NCBI GenBank assembly: GCA_021820665.1
Contig: JAKADK010000023.1
Location: 1-36,258 of the forward strand
Source: Actinomycetes bacterium
GTDB lineage: Bacteria > Actinomycetota > Acidimicrobiia > Acidimicrobiales > RAAP-2
DNA: 36,258 nucleotides
Direction of reading: 5' to 3'
Below are positions 14,932 through 22,286 of this stretch, piece by piece (position 1 is the stretch's first letter; the number at the start of each line of letters is the position of its first letter). Below the pieces are notes generated by a model, which ran no database searches, was not told where the DNA came from, and saw only the letters and a list, made by a program, of their open reading frames with translations. Made by a program: the position numbers and the translations under genes.

Positions 14932-15612
14932 GTGCGGGCGGTGTGGACAGACCGGTCTCACGGCGACGTCAGCGGTGTCGTCGGTGACGGTGAGCGGCGT
15001 CCCGTCCCGGTGGGCGGGGACCAGGGGCTGCTCCTCCGACGCACCTACCGGGTGCGCCAGGTGCACGGTCCTTCCGTGTGCGTGGTCGCGGGCGGGGTCG
15101 TTGTCGGCGGGACCGGGCACGGCGCCGCCAGGAGCGGCGACGCCCTGGTGACGGCGGATCCGGCGGCTTGCCTGGCGGTGGTGACCGCCGACTGCGCCTC
15201 GGTGGCGCTGGCGAGCCCCGAGGGTGCCTTCGGGGCCGTGCACGCCGGATGGCGGGGACTCCTGGCCGGCGTGGTCGAGCGGGCCGCGGAGGCAATGGAG
15301 CGGTTGGGTGCGTCGCGCATCGAAGGGCTACTGGGCCCCTGCGTCCATCCCGAGTGCTACGAGTTCGCCGAGGCAGGCATCGACACCGTGGCAGCCGTCT
15401 ATGGGGACGTGGTCCGGGGGCGATCTGCGGCTGGCACCCCGGCGCTCGACCTCCCGGCGGGCGTGCGGGCTGCCATGGCCCGGGCAGGTGTGATCGAGCT
15501 CCCCGGGGACGACCGGTGCACGGCATGCGGGACCGACTTCTTCTCCCACCGGGCCGGCGGCGATCGCGCCCGCCAGGGACTGTTCGTCTGGCGCGATGAG
15601 GACGCGGGATGA
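14932..15612 (+). CDS. pgeF: Multicopper-polyphenol-oxidoreductase-fold protein, PgeF/YlmD/YfiH family
   Basis: Members of this family are purine nucleoside-cleaving or peptidoglycan-editing enzymes; the older name is laccase-domain protein. The 226-residue protein has the family's metal-site motifs: RQVHG (His), VVTADCASVAL (Cys) and AVHAGWRGLLAG (His), plus LLGPCVHPECYEF. GTG 14932 is the first plausible start after ftsZ. Its stop overlaps the next start (ATGA), consistent with a ylmDE pair as in other Gram-positive division clusters. Confidence 0.92.
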   Translation: MRAVWTDRSHGDVSGVVGDGERRPVPVGGDQGLLLRRTYRVRQVHGPSVCVVAGGVVVGGTGHGAARSGDALVTADPAACLAVVTADCASVALASPEGAFGAVHAGWRGLLAGVVERAAEAMERLGASRIEGLLGPCVHPECYEFAEAGIDTVAAVYGDVVRGRSAAGTPALDLPAGVRAAMARAGVIELPGDDRCTACGTDFFSHRAGGDRARQGLFVWRDEDAG

Positions 15613-16334
15613 GGTACGGGACCGCGGGGAACGGAAGGGCGGGCGAGACCGGCGGCGGTCCGTCGGCCCCCGACGTGGCGGCGGCGATCACCCGGGTGCG
15701 TGAGCGCATCGCCGGGTGTGGCCGTGACCCTGCCGCCGTGCGGCTGGTGGCGGTCACGAAGGGGTTCGGCCCGGAGGCGGTCCGGGCCGTCCGCGACGCC
15801 GGCGTCGTCGACGTTGGGGAGAACTACGCCGGCGAGCTCGAAGCGAAGGCCGATGTCGTGCGGTCCACGGACGGCGATGCTGCGGAGATCCGATGGCATT
15901 TCCTCGGAGCGGTCCAACGGCGGAAGGTGCCCCGGCTGGCAAAGGTGGTCTCGCTCTGGCAGGGGGTGTGCCGAGTCGAAGAGGGGCAGGCGATCGCCCG
16001 GCACGCCCCGGGCGCGAGCGTGCTCGTTCAGGTGAACGTGGACGGCGCCCCAGGTCGGAACGGCTGCCCGCCTGGGGCGGTGGCTGACCTGGTGGCCGCG
16101 CTCCGCGACCAGGGGCTCGACGTGGCCGGGCTCATGGTCGTCGCCCCCAATGGCTCCGCCGACGACCGCCGCCACGCCTTCGAGCAGGTGGCGGCCATGG
16201 CCGATGCCCTCGACCTCCCGGTCCGCTCCATGGGGATGTCCGACGACCTGGAGCTGGCGGTCCTGGCAGGGTCGACCATGGTCCGTGTGGGACGGGCGCT
16301 CTTCGGGCCGAGACCAGCTCCGGGGCCTGGGTGA
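15609..16334 (+). CDS. yggS: PLP homeostasis protein, YggS/YlmE family
   Basis: The 241-residue single-domain TIM-barrel protein binds pyridoxal phosphate and is involved in PLP homeostasis rather than in a known reaction. The PLP Lys is in VAVTKGF (about residue 51); DVGENYAGELEAK, WHFLGAVQRRK and the phosphate-binding SMGMSDDLELAVLAGSTMVRVG near the end are typical. ATG 15609 overlaps the pgeF stop by four bases. Its usual QxNK segment reads GAVQRRK, a mild divergence. Confidence 0.93.
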   Translation: MRYGTAGNGRAGETGGGPSAPDVAAAITRVRERIAGCGRDPAAVRLVAVTKGFGPEAVRAVRDAGVVDVGENYAGELEAKADVVRSTDGDAAEIRWHFLGAVQRRKVPRLAKVVSLWQGVCRVEEGQAIARHAPGASVLVQVNVDGAPGRNGCPPGAVADLVAALRDQGLDVAGLMVVAPNGSADDRRHAFEQVAAMADALDLPVRSMGMSDDLELAVLAGSTMVRVGRALFGPRPAPGPG

Positions 16335-16425
16335 GCCGTCCACGGCTCCCCTTCCGCCCGTCCAAGGGTTCGGATTGTCCACCCCCACACCGGAGGAGGC
16401 ACTACGCTGTGGCCGGGAGGACATG

Positions 16426-16989
16426 ATGGCAGCGTCATTTATGAAGAGGACGATGGCGTACCTCGGCCTGGTGGACGATGAGTACGACGACTACGACGAC
16501 TACGACGTGCGGGGGCCGAGGGCCGTGTCCAGGGTCAGCGCGCCGCCGTTGCCGCCCGAGGAGGTGGACGACGCCCAGTACGGAGCCCGGCCCGGGCGGA
16601 TCCGGACCCTCACTCGTGAGGACTCGAGTGGGTCGCCGCCCAGCCCTGTCGCCCAGCAGGCGTCCATCGGTGCGCGGCGCGCCGCCGTGCGCCCGATCAG
16701 TCCCGAGGCGGCGAGTGCGAAGGTCCATATCGTCGCTCCGGCCCGGTTCGCCGACGCCCAGGAGATCGCCAACCGCCTCATGGACACCCAACCGGTGATC
16801 GTGAACCTCCAGAACGCCGACCGCGATCTCCAGCGGCGGATGATCGACTTCTGCAGCGGGGTGACCTACGCGCTCTCCGGGGGGATGGAGCGTGTCGCCG
16901 ACGAGGTGTTCCTTCTCACCCCGTCCAACGTGAAGGTCTCCGACGAAGAGCGGCAGCGGTTGGCCGAGCGCGGGCTCGTCAACCCCTGA
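16426..16989 (+). CDS. sepF: Cell division protein SepF
   Basis: SepF anchors and bundles FtsZ at the membrane, which is essential where FtsA is missing. The 187-residue protein has an N-terminal membrane-associating helix (MAASFMKRTMAYLGLVDDEY), an acidic repeat DDYDDYD, a linker, and the C-terminal SepF/DUF552 domain (VHIVAPARFADAQEIANRLM; VIVNLQNADRDLQRRMIDF; GGMERVADEVFLLTPSNVKV). ATG 16426 is five bases after GGAGG; the ATG at 16423 is too close to it. It lies in the ftsZ cluster with about 90 bases of non-coding sequence after yggS. Confidence 0.95.
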   Translation: MAASFMKRTMAYLGLVDDEYDDYDDYDVRGPRAVSRVSAPPLPPEEVDDAQYGARPGRIRTLTREDSSGSPPSPVAQQASIGARRAAVRPISPEAASAKVHIVAPARFADAQEIANRLMDTQPVIVNLQNADRDLQRRMIDFCSGVTYALSGGMERVADEVFLLTPSNVKVSDEERQRLAERGLVNP

Positions 16990-17112
16990 GCGTCGGGTAC
17001 CGGGTTTCTACAGAGGTGCTACCAGGTTGCTCCGTGACCACGAGGCGTCCGCGGCGTGGCGAACCCCGCGGCAGGGCCGGCTCGGCTAGACAGAAGGGAT
17101 GAGGCACGCGCG

Positions 17113-17373
17113 GTGCTGACGCTCCTGTACTGGATCCTGCAACTCTACGTCCTGGCGCTCATCGCCTACGCGGTCATGAGCTTCATCCGACCCCGGTACG
17201 GGTCGCCGCTGCTCTCGGTCCAGCGTTTCCTCGGGTCGATCGTGGAGCCGGTGCTCCGGCCGGTGCGGCGCCTGCTGCCGACTGCCCAGATCGGGGGCAT
17301 GGGGATCGACTTCTCGGTGACTATCGTCGTCCTCGTGATCGAGTTCGTGCTCCTTCCTCTCCTCGTACGGTGA
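17113..17373 (+). CDS. YggT/YlmG family small membrane protein
   Basis: The 86-residue protein has two hydrophobic segments (LLYWILQLYVLALIAYAVMS and FSVTIVVLVIEFVLLPLLV) flanking the characteristic LGSIVEPVLRPVRRLLP motif. The family is linked to division or membrane organisation. GTG 17113 fits the usual short N-terminus; an in-frame GTG at 17056 would add 19 hydrophilic residues. It lies between sepF and divIVA as in other actinobacteria. Confidence 0.85.
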   Translation: MLTLLYWILQLYVLALIAYAVMSFIRPRYGSPLLSVQRFLGSIVEPVLRPVRRLLPTAQIGGMGIDFSVTIVVLVIEFVLLPLLVR

Positions 17374-17444
17374 GGAGCGAGGACGGTCGGGTGGACCGAC
17401 CGGCCAGGTCATGGGCTATCGACGGCTTTTCCCGTTCCCGGGGC

Positions 17445-17450
17445 TACCAT
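17445..17450 (+). promoter_or_regulatory. Possible -10 box for a leaderless divIVA transcript
   Basis: TACCAT ends seven bases before ATG 17458 and no Shine-Dalgarno sequence is present between them. Confidence 0.35.
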
Positions 17451-17457
17451 GCACGCC

Positions 17458-18213
17458 ATGGACGCGCCACAATCTGCTCTCGACTCGCTCCGGACCGTGG
17501 AGTTCCGGGAGACCCTGAAGGGGTACCACCGCGACGACGTGGACGAGTACCTGGAGAAGGCGGCGGTGGAGGCCGATGCGCTTCATCTCCAGCTCCGGCA
17601 GGCCTCCGACCGGCTCCGCCAGGCGGGTGAGCGGATCGCCCAGCTCGAAGCGGCGCTCGAGGCGAAGCCCGAGCCCACGGAGGGGGCGGGGTCAGGTGTG
17701 CCCGACGACACGCTGCAACGGACGCTCCTGCTGGCCCAGCAGTTCGTGGACCAGACGAAGGCCGATGCCGAGCAGCAGGCCCGGAAGCTGGTCGGCGAGG
17801 CGGAGGAGCGGGCTCGTCGGATGCTGGCCGAGGCGGAGACCCGGGCCGGGCAGATCGCCTCGGAGTCCGAGAAGCGGCTGCGGGATGAGGTCACCCGTCT
17901 CGACGCCATCCGCAAGCAGCTGGGCAGTGAGGTCGAGGGACTGGCCCGTCACCTCGAAGGGGAGCGGGCTCGCCTGCGCAGTGCCCTCAGCGACGTCTTG
18001 AAGTGGGTTGACACGAACATGCAGTCAGCCCCCATCCTGGCAGGGCAGGGTCCGACCGGGCCGGGGGGACCACCGAAGGCGCCGGGGCCCGCCGACCGTC
18101 CGGCACCCGCTTCGTCAGCGCACCCGGGCGGACCGGGTGAGACCGGAACCACACCGGCTCGGGCCTCGGGGGAGTCGGGGGCGGACACCGAGATCCTCCG
18201 TATCGAGGCCTGA
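17458..18213 (+). CDS. divIVA: DivIVA domain-containing protein (Wag31-like)
   Basis: DivIVA proteins bind curved membranes at poles and septa and organise polar growth in actinobacteria. The N-terminal lipid-binding domain is clear (LDSLRTVEFRETLKGYHRDDVDEYLEKAA), followed by a long coiled coil rich in Glu/Gln/Arg (about residues 35-185) with QRTLLLAQQFVDQTKADAE. The tail is Pro/Gly/Ala-rich. ATG 17458 gives MDAPQSALDSLRT; an in-frame ATG at 17449 would add three residues and overlaps the putative -10 box. Confidence 0.93.
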   Translation: MDAPQSALDSLRTVEFRETLKGYHRDDVDEYLEKAAVEADALHLQLRQASDRLRQAGERIAQLEAALEAKPEPTEGAGSGVPDDTLQRTLLLAQQFVDQTKADAEQQARKLVGEAEERARRMLAEAETRAGQIASESEKRLRDEVTRLDAIRKQLGSEVEGLARHLEGERARLRSALSDVLKWVDTNMQSAPILAGQGPTGPGGPPKAPGPADRPAPASSAHPGGPGETGTTPARASGESGADTEILRIEA

Positions 18214-18291
18214 CCTTCAGTACCGCTACCGTTCCCCGGCGCTGGCCGGTGCGGCGGGCGCTGGCGGGAAGGGTGGACGGTGACCACCGTA

Positions 18292-18320
18292 TTGCCGGCG
18301 GGGAGCAGGCACGCTAACGT
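18292..18320 (+). promoter_or_regulatory. Sigma-70-type promoter upstream of the DksA-like gene
   Basis: TTGCCG (18292-18297) and TAACGT (18315-18320) are 17 bases apart in the gap after divIVA. It would give a leader of about 90 bases. Confidence 0.5.
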
Positions 18321-18415
18321 CACCCGCTCACCCACGGTCGAGATGGTTGGTGGGCGCTCCCTCGGATGTCCGTCAGGACGGGGATCGGGGGTCATGTCCG
18401 GAAGGAGCTCGAGGA

Positions 18416-18955
18416 ATGGCAACGAAGAAGGCAGTCGCCCCGGCGGCGAAGGGGGGAGCTCAGCCGAAGAAGGCGGCCGACGCAGGAAATGCCGACGGCA
18501 CGGCCAAGAAGGCGGGGGCCGGCGTCGCCAGACCGGCAGCGACGCCGGCGACGAAGAGGGTGGCGGCACCAGGCCCCTATGCCGACGAGCCGAAGTTCCT
18601 GGAGGACCAGCGAGCACTGTTGATCACCGAGCGGGGTGTGTACGCGGGCCAGGCGGTCGACCTGCGGGCCGAGGCGGACTCGCTGGCTCTGGAGCGCGAG
18701 CCGGGAGACGTGCAGTTCGACGAGGAGTCCGGCGAAGGCGGCACTGTGGCCGTCGACCGGGAGCGCGACCTGGCATTGTCGGCCCAGGCGGCAGCGGCGG
18801 TGGAGGAGATCGACGAAGCGCTGGTGCGGATCGACCGGAAGACCTACGGGGCGTGCGAACGATGCCATGCCCCGATCCCCAAGGCCCGGCTGCGCGCCCT
18901 GCCCTACGCGCGGCTGTGCGTCGAGTGCAAGAGCGGGGGGTTGACCCGACGCTGA
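18416..18955 (+). CDS. TraR/DksA C4-type zinc-finger protein
   Basis: The 179-residue protein has an N-terminal Lys/Ala-rich tail (MATKKAVAPAAKGG...), a central coiled-coil-like segment (FLEDQRALLITERGVYAGQAVDLRAEADSL) and a C-terminal four-Cys zinc finger (CERCHAPIPKARLRALPYARLCVEC). The tail resembles histone-like low-complexity extensions of actinobacterial DksA/CarD-associated proteins. It may bind RNA polymerase's secondary channel, but the acidic tip residues of true DksA are not clearly placed. ATG 18416 has a strong purine-rich site (GGAAGGAGCTCGAGGA) upstream; the longer frame from 18347 is not needed. Confidence 0.88.
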   Translation: MATKKAVAPAAKGGAQPKKAADAGNADGTAKKAGAGVARPAATPATKRVAAPGPYADEPKFLEDQRALLITERGVYAGQAVDLRAEADSLALEREPGDVQFDEESGEGGTVAVDRERDLALSAQAAAAVEEIDEALVRIDRKTYGACERCHAPIPKARLRALPYARLCVECKSGGLTRR

Positions 18956-19596
18956 CCGGTTCCGAGCACGGCCAGGTCGGATCGCGACGGCCTTCGTCGA
19001 GCACGGGCCGCCGGCTGGCGTTGGCGCTGTCCGTGGCGGCGGCGGCGGTCGCCGTTGATCAGGTCACGAAATCGCTGGCGGTCACCCATCTCCGCGACCA
19101 TCCGGTCCACGTGTTCTGGACGCTCGACCTGCGCCTGGAGTACAACAGCGGTTCGGCGTTCAGCCTGTTCCAGGGCAAGGACGTGATCCTGGTTCCGGTG
19201 GCACTGGTCCTGATCGGGCTCCTCGTCTGGATGGTCATCCGGTCCCCCACCCGGGCCCGGGCAGCGGTGCTCGGGCTCGTCATCGGCGGCGCGTGCGGAA
19301 ACCTCGCGGACCGGCTCTTCCGGGGGCACGGCGGCGCAGTGGTCGACTTCATCGACCTGCACTGGTGGCCGACCTTCAACGTGGCAGACGCCTGCATCAC
19401 GGTGGGCTGCGTGCTCCTTGCGCTCTCCTTCCTCCGGCATCCGAGCTCTGGGGGAGGCTCCGAGGTCGGAGGCAACGGAGACGACGTCCGGCTTCGCACC
19501 GGCGAGCCGATCGGGGGGCGAGAACCGGGAACCGGCATGGGCAATGGGTCGACGGGGTCGGCGCCGATCGAGCACGGCGGGGCCTCCCGTGGATGA
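18925..19596 (+). CDS. lspA: Lipoprotein signal peptidase (signal peptidase II)
   Basis: LspA cleaves lipoprotein signal peptides before the lipidated Cys, so it would process the LAAC lipoprotein encoded at 2135. Four hydrophobic segments and the family motifs are visible: VDQVTKSLAV, EYNSGSAFSLF, GGACGNLADRLFRG with the first catalytic Asp, VVDFIDL, and FNVADACIT with the second. The start is uncertain: GTG 18925 overlaps the zinc-finger gene by 31 bases, while TTG 19021 or GTG 19033 would begin inside the first membrane segment. There is a hydrophilic C-terminal tail of about 50 residues rich in Gly, which overlaps the next gene by eight bases. Confidence 0.9.
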   Translation: MQERGVDPTLTGSEHGQVGSRRPSSSTGRRLALALSVAAAAVAVDQVTKSLAVTHLRDHPVHVFWTLDLRLEYNSGSAFSLFQGKDVILVPVALVLIGLLVWMVIRSPTRARAAVLGLVIGGACGNLADRLFRGHGGAVVDFIDLHWWPTFNVADACITVGCVLLALSFLRHPSSGGGSEVGGNGDDVRLRTGEPIGGREPGTGMGNGSTGSAPIEHGGASRG

Positions 19597-20536
19597 TCTC
19601 ACGGTCGTGGTGCCTGCGGCGCTCGATGGCGTGCGCATCGACCGGGTGGTGGCGCTCGTGTGCGACCTGCCCCGTTCGGTCGTCGGCGCGCTGGTCGCCG
19701 ATGGGCGCGTGCGGCTCGGCGGAGACGTGGTGGTGGAGGGGAGCCGCACCGTGCGGACGGGTGAGCGGCTCGGCGTGGATCGGAGCGGTGTCATCGAGCA
19801 CCCCGAGCTCGTCGCCGAGGGGGGCGTGGAGTTCGCTGTCGTCGTCGCCGACGAGTCGGTGGTCGTCGTGGACAAGCCCGCCGGCCTCGTCGTCCATCCC
19901 GGGGCCGGCCACCCCGGCGGCACGCTGGCCAACGGTCTCGTGGCCAGGTTCCCTGATCTAGCCGCCCGGGCGCAGGCGGGGACCATGGGCGACCCGCTCC
20001 GTCCCGGCATCGTCCACCGGCTCGACCGCGGCACATCGGGGCTGCTCGTGGTGGCGCGTACCCCCGAGGCCTACCGGTCGCTCTCCGCCCAGCTGGCTAC
20101 CCGGACCGTGTCTCGCGTCTACCAGGCGCTGGTGGCCGGGACGGTCGGACCCGACGAGGGCCTGGTGGACGCCCCGGTTGGTCGGTCGCGCTCGTCCCCG
20201 ACCCGGATGGCGGTCGTCCAACGAGGCAAGGAGGCCCGGACCCGGTACCGGGTCGTCCGGCGCTTCGGCGCGCCGTCGCCGGTCTCGTTGGTGGAGGCCA
20301 CGCTGGAGACGGGCAGGACCCACCAGATCCGCGTGCACCTTGCCGCCATCGGTCACCCGGTCGTGGGCGACCTCGTCTACGGCCGGCCGTCCCCCGGCGG
20401 AGCGCCGGCGCCCGGACGGCCCTTCCTGCACGCCGGCTCGCTGTCGTTTAACCATCCCGCCTCGGGTGAGCGACAGTCCTACCGGTCCGAGCTCCCGGAC
20501 GACCTCCTCACCGTGCTCGGCGGCTACCGAACCTGA
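19589..20536 (+). CDS. Pseudouridine synthase, RluA/RluD family
   Basis: The enzyme isomerises uridine in rRNA. It has an N-terminal S4 RNA-binding domain (VRIDRVVALVCDLPRSVVGALVADGRV) and the catalytic domain with the active-site Asp in IVHRLDRGTSGLLVVARTPEAY (about residue 148), VVDKPAGLVVHPGAGH, and LETGRTHQIRVHLAAIGHPVVGD. Length (315 residues) fits RluD-like enzymes. GTG 19589 overlaps the lspA stop by eight bases. The lspA-rluD adjacency is common in actinobacteria. The target uridines cannot be told from sequence. Confidence 0.93.
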   Translation: MDDLTVVVPAALDGVRIDRVVALVCDLPRSVVGALVADGRVRLGGDVVVEGSRTVRTGERLGVDRSGVIEHPELVAEGGVEFAVVVADESVVVVDKPAGLVVHPGAGHPGGTLANGLVARFPDLAARAQAGTMGDPLRPGIVHRLDRGTSGLLVVARTPEAYRSLSAQLATRTVSRVYQALVAGTVGPDEGLVDAPVGRSRSSPTRMAVVQRGKEARTRYRVVRRFGAPSPVSLVEATLETGRTHQIRVHLAAIGHPVVGDLVYGRPSPGGAPAPGRPFLHAGSLSFNHPASGERQSYRSELPDDLLTVLGGYRT

Positions 20537-20545
20537 CCGTCACGG

Positions 20546-20571
20546 GCGCCGACCGCCGGCGACCTCGGCGC
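20546..20571. terminator. Possible bidirectional hairpin between convergent genes
   Basis: GCGCCGA and TCGGCGC form a perfect 7-base stem around a 12-base loop that itself contains GCCGGC. It lies in the 66-base gap between the pseudouridine synthase and the sigma factor gene. It lacks a T-run. Confidence 0.4.
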
Positions 20572-20602
20572 GACCAGCGCCGTCCCGCCTCCCCCTGGCC
20601 GC

Positions 20603-21526
20603 TCAGGCCGCCTGGTGGGCAGCCTCGAGAAGCTGGCTGCGCCCGAGAACCTCGAGCGCCTCGGCCTCGGCCTGGCGAACCTTGCGGACACCGACGCCCA
20701 GCCGCTCGGCCGTGGTCTGCAGGGAGGCCGGATCGGCTCCGTCGAAGCCGAAGCGGTGGGCGATGACCGCTCGTTGGAGGTCTGTCAGGCTCTCCAGGGC
20801 CTCCCGCACGAGCCCGAGGGTCATCTGACCGGCCACGGTGTCCTCGAAGCCGTCGGCCTCGTTCGTCACGAGATCACCGAGTGTCGCCGTCGACTCGGCG
20901 GTGGCCGGCTGGTCGAGGCTGGCGACGACGCGAGCGACGTTAGCCAAGTCGTCACGTGACTGGGCACTGATCCCCGTCGCCTCGGCGAGCTCCTCGTCGG
21001 TCGGGGCCCGCTGCAGGTTGTGCGTCAGCTCCCAGAGCGCCCCGTCGAGCTGCTGGCTGCGTTCCGCCACCTCCATGGGCAACCGGATGGTCCGTCCGTG
21101 CTGCTGGACGGCCCGCTGGAGCGACTGGCGGATCCACCAGGTGGCGTAGGTGGAGAACTTGAAACCGCGTTCCCAGTCGAATTTGTCGACCGCCCGCATG
21201 AGGCCGAAGGTGCCCTCCTGGATGAGGTCGGTCAGGTCCACACCCCGGTCCTGGTAGCGGCGCGCCCAGTGCACGACGAGGCGCAGGTTCGCCGCCACCA
21301 TCTCCCTCCTGGCCTCCTCGTCGCCGGCGGCGACGCGCTTGGCCAGCGCCGTCTGGGCATCGTGGTCAGGGAGCGGATGATGGTCGAGATCCCGGAGGAA
21401 CAGACCCATGGCGTCGGCTTCGGTGCCCCGCGACCGGGGGGCGGACCGCCCTGCTGCGGTTGATCGCCCGGACTGGATCGTCTGCGTGGTCATCGGCACC
21501 GTCACCTCTGGTCTCTCCCTCGTCAT
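20603..21526 (-). CDS. Group 2 RNA polymerase sigma-70 factor (primary-like, non-essential type)
   Basis: The 307-residue protein has region 1.2 ([17 protein letters not shown]), region 2 with the -10 binding helix ([19 protein letters not shown]), region 3 and region 4 ([19 protein letters not shown]...[19 protein letters not shown]). It lacks the long N-terminal domain of the principal sigma factor, so it is a HrdB/SigB-like group 2 paralogue, probably used in stress or stationary phase. The start may be ATG 21526 or ATG 21493; neither has a clear ribosome-binding site. It is divergent from the histidine phosphatase, and the shared 90-base region contains ACGTGG repeats. No anti-sigma gene is adjacent. 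Confidence 0.93.
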   Translation of the reverse strand: MTRERPEVTVPMTTQTIQSGRSTAAGRSAPRSRGTEADAMGLFLRDLDHHPLPDHDAQTALAKRVAAGDEEARREMVAANLRLVVHWARRYQDRGVDLTDLIQEGTFGLMRAVDKFDWERGFKFSTYATWWIRQSLQRAVQQHGRTIRLPMEVAERSQQLDGALWELTHNLQRAPTDEELAEATGISAQSRDDLANVARVVASLDQPATAESTATLGDLVTNEADGFEDTVAGQMTLGLVREALESLTDLQRAVIAHRFGFDGADPASLQTTAERLGVGVRKVRQAEAEALEVLGRSQLLEAAHQAA

Positions 21527-21557
21527 CTTCCAGCGGGTCGTACAACACCGGGAGGGA

Positions 21558-21575
21558 CCACGTCATTCCACGTGG
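21558..21575. promoter_or_regulatory. CACGTGG palindrome/direct repeat between sigma factor and phosphatase genes
   Basis: CCACGT at 21558-21563 and the palindrome CCACGTGG at 21568-21575 lie in the divergent intergenic region. On the minus strand this reads ACGTGG-AATG-ACGTGG. It could be an operator for one or both genes. Confidence 0.35.
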
Positions 21576-21616
21576 CGCGTTTGCATGGAAGCCCTTCGGA
21601 GTGCTCGGCTGGCTGG

Positions 21617-22207
21617 ATGACCGGACCACCCCGTTGCCTGCTCGTCCGCCATGGCGAGACGGCGTGGAGTCGAGACCACCGCCACACCGGACGGACCGAT
21701 CTCCCGCTCCTTCCCGAGGGCGAGCGCCAGGCCCGGATGGTGGGCGACGCGCTGGCGGGGACCACGATCTCCCTGGTCCTAACCAGCCCGCTCCAGCGGG
21801 CGGCGGAAACGTGCCGGCTAGCCGGGCTGGCGGCCGGGGCACACGACGACGCCGACCTGGTCGAATGGGACTACGGCGCCTACGAAGGCTTGACGACGGC
21901 GGAGATCCATCGGGACCGGCCGGGCTGGGACCTGTTCGTGGACGGCGCTCCCGGAGGAGAGCGAGCCGAGGACGTCGCCAGGCGGGTGGACCGGGTCATC
22001 GACCGTGTCCGGGCCGCGGGCGGCGTGGTGGTCTGTGTCGCCCACGCCCACGTGCTGCGGGTCCTGGCCGCTCGATGGCTGGGGATGCCACCGGAGGGAG
22101 GCCGGTACCTCGTGCTGGGCCCGGCCTCGACCAGCGAGCTCGGGTGGGAGCGGGACCAGCCGGTGATCGTCCGGTGGAACGTGCCACCGGGCCCCGTGTG
22201 CACGTGA
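21617..22207 (+). CDS. Histidine phosphatase family protein (phosphoglycerate mutase-like)
   Basis: The 196-residue protein belongs to the histidine-phosphatase superfamily. The catalytic LVRHGET (His near residue 12), the general acid region EWDYGAYEG, and the second His in VVVCVAHAHVLRVLAARWLG are all present. It most resembles broad-specificity phosphatases rather than glycolytic mutases, which are longer. ATG 21617 places the RHG motif at the usual distance from the N-terminus; an upstream in-frame GTG at 21572 would add 15 residues. Its stop lies inside an 18-base tandem duplication. Confidence 0.9.
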   Translation: MTGPPRCLLVRHGETAWSRDHRHTGRTDLPLLPEGERQARMVGDALAGTTISLVLTSPLQRAAETCRLAGLAAGAHDDADLVEWDYGAYEGLTTAEIHRDRPGWDLFVDGAPGGERAEDVARRVDRVIDRVRAAGGVVVCVAHAHVLRVLAARWLGMPPEGGRYLVLGPASTSELGWERDQPVIVRWNVPPGPVCT

Positions 22208-22228
22208 GAACCCGTGTGCACGTGAGAA
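22193..22228 (+). repeat. 18-base perfect tandem duplication at the 3' end of the phosphatase gene
   Basis: The 18-base unit CCCGTGTGCACGTGAGAA at 22193-22210 is repeated exactly at 22211-22228. It contains the palindrome GTGCAC and the phosphatase stop codon. A second, 7-base repeat (CCCCGCA, about three copies) follows at about 22243-22269. Confidence 0.8.
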
Positions 22229-22262
22229 GGGGAACCACCGAACCCGCACCCCGCACCCCGCA

Positions 22263-22286
22263 CCCCGCAGCTCACGGCGTGCGGGG
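22263..22286. terminator. Hairpin at the junction of convergent genes
   Basis: CCCCGCA (22263-22269) and TGCGGGG (22280-22286) pair perfectly over a 10-base loop. It overlaps the last codons of the minus-strand membrane protein gene and lies after the histidine phosphatase; there is no T-run. Confidence 0.35.

Noticed and set aside
16375-16383. TTGTCCACC, eight of nine matches to a DnaA box
   Set aside because: It is a single copy with no cluster of boxes or AT-rich unwinding region, so it is not an origin.
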